17,703 bases of DNA from Cellvibrionales bacterium UBA2618. GTDB taxonomy: Bacteria; Pseudomonadota; Gammaproteobacteria; Pseudomonadales; Porticoccaceae. The stretch spans positions 18,766 to 36,468 of the forward strand of contig DDJS01000062.1 of assembly GCA_002339165.1 (NCBI GenBank). Direction: 5' to 3'. A program made the translations under genes and the position numbers. Below are positions 15,782-17,703 of this stretch, piece by piece. The notes below the pieces were generated by a model. The model was not told where the DNA came from. It was given only the letters and a program-made list of their open reading frames with translations, and did no database searches. The stretch's first letter is position 1; each line of letters opens with the position of its first letter.

Positions 15782-15937
15782 ATGCCTCGTATAGAGGTGT
15801 CTGCAGCGTTAGTTGCAGCCTGTTTTTTGGCAGTGACGCGCCCCGAGGGCGTGACGGTAAACAACGGGGCTAACGTGGTTGGCGAGATTCGCTTTCGAGT
15901 CGGCTCAGATCTACAGCGCGACTGGGGCTGTCGGTAA
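15782..15937 (+). pseudogene. Remnant of a second GNAT acetyltransferase (C-terminal part)
   Basis: An ATG with TAGGTG about 7 bases upstream opens a 51-codon frame. Its last third, NVVGEIRFRVGSDLQRDW, aligns with KVVGEALFHVGSDPQYDW of the broken acetyltransferase at 12518-13049, and CFLAVTRPEG aligns with LWLSVWQPKG there. About four residues that would form the AFYxxxGF block are missing, and the N-terminal two-thirds of the enzyme are absent. The similarity is visible at DNA level too (for example GGCTCAGAT). It is best read as a paralogous or duplicated remnant, although the short frame itself could still be translated. It ends 11 bases before the convergent SOUL gene. Confidence 0.65.
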
Positions 15938-15947
15938 AAATGCCGGC

Positions 15948-16577
15948 TTAGTCAGTCGGCATTTCGATGGCTATCAGTATTTCATTACGCCGTAAAAACC
16001 ATGGCATATAGGGCGCATCATACCGCGCCCATACCGGATCGCCGACTGTGTTAAAGCCTTTTTTGGCGACCCATGCGTTGAGCTTAGCGGCATGTTTGAG
16101 GTAGTTTTTTTCGCTCCAAAAGCCTGAATAGCGAATGGCTGCCATAGTGCGTTTGGGCATCTGGCGCAATGCCACGCTAGGGTCTGTGGGTGCCGGAAGC
16201 GTCTCAAGCGTATAGGACGACGGCATCATAAAACTGACCGCCCAGCGCCCATCGTCTTGCTGCTGAGCGACGGGCGAGGTCATGCTGATTTTCTCGCTGG
16301 CAGCGCGCATACCTACTGGCGCTGTCATGGCGACTTTATCGCGCGATTCGTTGTTGCCAGAGATGTATTGAAACAGAGGCCTAAACGCCTTACTGCCGGC
16401 GCTTTCAAGATCGCCATCGACCACCGTTTCAGCGACAATGTGAGGCTGGTACTGGCGCACCTCAAAGCTACGTTGTGTGAGAACGGTGGTGTATTTTGCT
16501 TCTTCTATCGCCATCGCCTGTCCCATGCCAAACGTTGCCATAAGCAACGTAAATCCAAGGTATGTTAAATCTCTCAT
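15948..16577 (-). CDS. SOUL family heme-binding protein, exported
   Basis: This 209-residue protein has a signal peptide at residues 1-23 (YLGFTLLMATFGMGQAMA), so it should be periplasmic. The SOUL/HBP signature blocks are present in order: FEVRQYQPHIVAE (38-50), KVAMTAPVGM and ISMTSPVA (81-104), MAAIRYSGFW (145-154) and the C-terminal ARYDAPYMPWFLRRNEI (184-200). Family members bind heme or tetrapyrroles, but the function of bacterial members is mostly unknown. The ATG is preceded by AAGG about 11 bases away. The gene stands alone; a 9-base-arm inverted repeat lies 21 bases upstream of the start. The last codons lie inside a TGCCG/CGGCA pair (15941-15961). Confidence 0.92.
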   Translation of the reverse strand: MRDLTYLGFTLLMATFGMGQAMAIEEAKYTTVLTQRSFEVRQYQPHIVAETVVDGDLESAGSKAFRPLFQYISGNNESRDKVAMTAPVGMRAASEKISMTSPVAQQQDDGRWAVSFMMPSSYTLETLPAPTDPSVALRQMPKRTMAAIRYSGFWSEKNYLKHAAKLNAWVAKKGFNTVGDPVWARYDAPYMPWFLRRNEILIAIEMPTD

Positions 16578-16597
16578 GATTGCTTGCCTTATCGTAA

Positions 16598-16621
16598 GCC
16601 AACGCGCGAAAACGCGTAGGC
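16598..16621. promoter_or_regulatory. Inverted repeat upstream of SOUL gene
   Basis: Arms GCCAACGCG and CGCGTAGGC (one mismatch) flank a 6-base A-rich centre. The position, 21 bases before the SOUL start codon, fits an operator or a 5' leader hairpin. Only the symmetry is seen. Confidence 0.3.
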
Positions 16622-16910
16622 AAAATGAATAAAAATGTGCTGTTAATCGGTTTTACGGCTCAATGGTGGTTATTGTCTGTTGAGCGCAGGTGTTTTTTAT
16701 TGGCCCAATTGCACGTTACCCATAACCCTTGAGCCCACAGCCACCGGCGACAGTTTAACGGACATTTTTAATCGAAGACAATCCTGCCTTGTAGGCATAA
16801 AATGGTAAAAAAATAGGTCTAAAACGCCACTAGCCCATCAAGTCAAAGAGAGGCGCCAGCGAGGTTGAGCGAGCCTAAAAACCGACTCGATAGGCGCGCC
16901 GCCATACGCG
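16622..16910. other. Non-coding stretch, no gene recognised
   Basis: This is part of the 551-base gap between the divergent SOUL gene and the DUF1772-like gene. A 35-codon frame from ATG at 16625 has no recognisable content. A perfect 5-base hairpin (TGCCT-tgt-AGGCA) lies at 16785-16797. Nothing else can be supported here. Confidence 0.4.
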
Positions 16911-16942
16911 CTAATTAACTGTATATCCATGCAGTTAATTAG
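16911..16942. repeat. Perfect AT-rich inverted repeat next to a promoter
   Basis: The 11-base arms CTAATTAACTG and CAGTTAATTAG are exact, and three more inner positions pair if a G-U is allowed, leaving a 4-base loop. It ends 4 bases before the likely -35 box at 16947, so it may be an operator or activator site; it could also act as a terminator for leftward reading. The symmetry is seen and the function is inferred. Confidence 0.5.
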
Positions 16943-16946
16943 ATTG

Positions 16947-16974
16947 TTGTTTAATTCTGTGCGCACTTTATACT
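16947..16974 (+). promoter_or_regulatory. Putative sigma-70 promoter toward the DUF1772-like gene
   Basis: TTGTTT (16947-16952) and TATACT (16969-16974) are separated by 16 bases. Transcription would begin near 16981 and give a leader of about 150 bases that contains strong inverted repeats (16981-16993 with 17071-17083; 17050-17060 with 17069-17077). If the downstream gene is an integron-type cassette, this could be its promoter. Confidence 0.45.
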
Positions 16975-16980
16975 CAAAAG

Positions 16981-17083
16981 ATGCGCGTTTACGTTCTATG
17001 GATTAGAGAATAGATAGCTGAATCAGTCTGTTACAAAAATTCGCAGGGAGTTTACACGCAACGCAGGGTGCGTAAACGCGCAT
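16981..17083. repeat. 13-base perfect inverted repeat, arms about 77 bases apart
   Basis: ATGCGCGTTTACG at 16981-16993 is the exact reverse complement of 17071-17083. Between them, GTTTACACGCA (17050-17060) can pair instead with TGCGTAAAC (17069-17077) with a two-base bulge, so the leader has two exclusive folds. GCGCATGCGC at 17078-17087 is itself a palindrome. Confidence 0.55.
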
Positions 17084-17105
17084 GCGCAATATACAAATGT
17101 TAGGC
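17026..17105. repeat. attC-like site (degenerate left end, GTTAGGC core)
   Basis: The right end is GTTAGGC (17099-17105), which matches the integron R' core GTTRRRY, and it lies 24 bases before a short gene, as in gene cassettes. The interior folds into an imperfect hairpin with bulged bases. The left end GTCTGTT fits only RYYY of the expected RYYYAAC, so the site is incomplete or the match is chance. No integrase gene is in the window. Confidence 0.35.
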
Positions 17106-17128
17106 ACTAAAAAATACGATAAACGACA

Positions 17129-17580
17129 ATGGCAATGATCGAACTATTTCAGTTGTTATCCTGTTTGGCGCTGGGTTTACTAGTTTGTAGTTTACTTACT
17201 GAAGTAATGATTTTAGTTCCGTATTGGCGAGCTATGGATCCAAGTGAGTTTTTGAATCTGCATAGTATGCTCGGTCCGAAGCTTTTCCGTTATTTCGCCC
17301 GCTAACAATTTCTCCAACCATACTTCCAATTGTGACTGCTATTTCCCCTTTTGTTAGTGGTGCCCCAGCTAATTGGCTTTCATTTGTTCCAGCTGTGTTG
17401 GTTATAGTTATGTTAGCCATATATTTTGTTTACTTTGAGAAGGCAAATAACAGCTTTAAATCTGGTTCCGTTGGAGTTGATGGTTTGTCGGCAGAGTTAA
17501 AGAAATGGGCCAAATGGCATTGGATGAGAGTTGTGATAGGTATAGGTGCTTTTTTCGCGTCCTTGTTGGCAATTCTATAG
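17129..17580 (+). pseudogene. DUF1772-like small membrane protein, one-base frameshift
   Basis: From ATG at 17129 the frame encodes MAMIELFQLLSCLALGLLVC and on to FLNLHSMLGPKLFRYFA, then stops at TAA 17303-17305. Adding one C to the CCC run at 17298-17300 restores FAPLTI and continues without interruption in the other frame to TAG at 17578-17580, through VPAVLVIVMLAIYFVYFE and WHWMRVVIGIGAFFASLLAIL. The joined product has about 150 residues and four membrane helices, with the WHWxR-type block near the last helix, as in DUF1772 (anthrone oxygenase-like) proteins. No clear Shine-Dalgarno sequence precedes the ATG. The lesion could be a true mutation, phase variation in the C run, or a sequencing error; everything else in the gene looks intact. 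Confidence 0.65.
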
Positions 17581-17602
17581 GGCATGTATATGTAAAAAAA
17601 TA

Positions 17603-17639
17603 GCCTAACAAAAAGTTGCGAGTGAACTTGGCGTTAGAG
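17603..17639. repeat. Short attC-like hairpin after the DUF1772-like gene
   Basis: GCCTAAC (R''-like, RYYYAAC) and GTTAGAG (R'-like, last base off consensus) enclose AAGTT and AACTT, with matching 3-base spacers and a 7-base loop. The layout copies an attC site, but at 37 bases it is shorter than usual attC sites. It lies 23 bases after the stop codon, where a cassette's site would be. Confidence 0.4.
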
Positions 17640-17659
17640 AGCCAAAAAACCACAATGCA

Positions 17660-17676
17660 ATAATTTCGACTACACT
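17660..17676 (+). promoter_or_regulatory. Promoter-like motif repeated from 12331, before a gene beyond the window
   Basis: ATAATTTCGACTACACT differs from 12331-12347 at one base and ends in a -10-like TACACT. An AAAAGGA ribosome-binding-like sequence follows at 17694-17700, at the window edge, so a gene probably begins just outside. Confidence 0.35.
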
Positions 17677-17703
17677 AAGAGCACAACACACCGAAAAGGA
17701 TTT

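Noticed and set aside
16625..16732. 35-codon frame upstream of the SOUL gene on the plus strand
   Set aside because: It is short, has no clear ribosome binding site and shows no recognisable sequence; chance is enough.
1..17703. CRISPR array, tRNA or rRNA genes, insertion sequences
   Set aside because: No regular spaced repeats, cloverleaf pattern, rRNA-like stretch or transposase-like translation was seen on either strand.

Overview
This looks like a chromosomal stretch from a Gammaproteobacterium, probably a free-living aquatic or marine one. That placement rests on gene families only: a DUF885 peptidase-like protein, a SOUL heme-binding protein, a CHASE2 cyclase beside a FecR/TPR/outer-membrane protein, and catabolic amidohydrolases. 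No marker gene is present, so it is an inference.

Layout. Bases 1-1218 hold a tandem-cupin protein behind an inverted repeat and a strong ribosome binding site. Bases 1582-3444 (minus) encode an exported DUF885 protein. Divergent from it, a two-gene operon fills 3681-9951: a membrane CHASE2 nucleotide cyclase, overlapped by 14 bases by a 1430-residue FecR-TPR-beta-barrel envelope protein. This pair is the most system-like unit in the window. A long hairpin (9972-10010) separates it from a convergent small gene for a secreted, methionine-rich acidic protein (10050-10523).

Bases 10.7-16 kb form a zone of gene decay around two healthy genes. A serine-hydrolase (beta-lactamase-like) lipoprotein gene (10734-12122, minus) stays in one reading frame throughout but carries four in-frame stop codons. 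A GNAT acetyltransferase gene (12518-13049) has one stop and one frameshift. A 51-codon remnant of a related acetyltransferase lies at 15782-15937. Between the two GNAT remnants is an intact minus-strand pair of amidohydrolases: an imidazolonepropionase/prolidase-like enzyme (13220-14500) and an ACMSD-like Amidohydro_2 enzyme (14541-15533). They probably form a small catabolic operon for an unidentified substrate.

The right end has a periplasmic SOUL-family protein (15948-16577, minus). It is followed by a 550-base non-coding stretch with strong inverted repeats and a plausible sigma-70 promoter. That stretch leads to a small DUF1772-like membrane protein gene (17129-17580), broken by a one-base deletion in a C run. 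The gene sits between a GTTAGGC core and a GCCTAAC...GTTAGAG hairpin, which resembles an integron gene cassette, although no integrase is present. No tRNA, rRNA, CRISPR array or insertion sequence was recognised.
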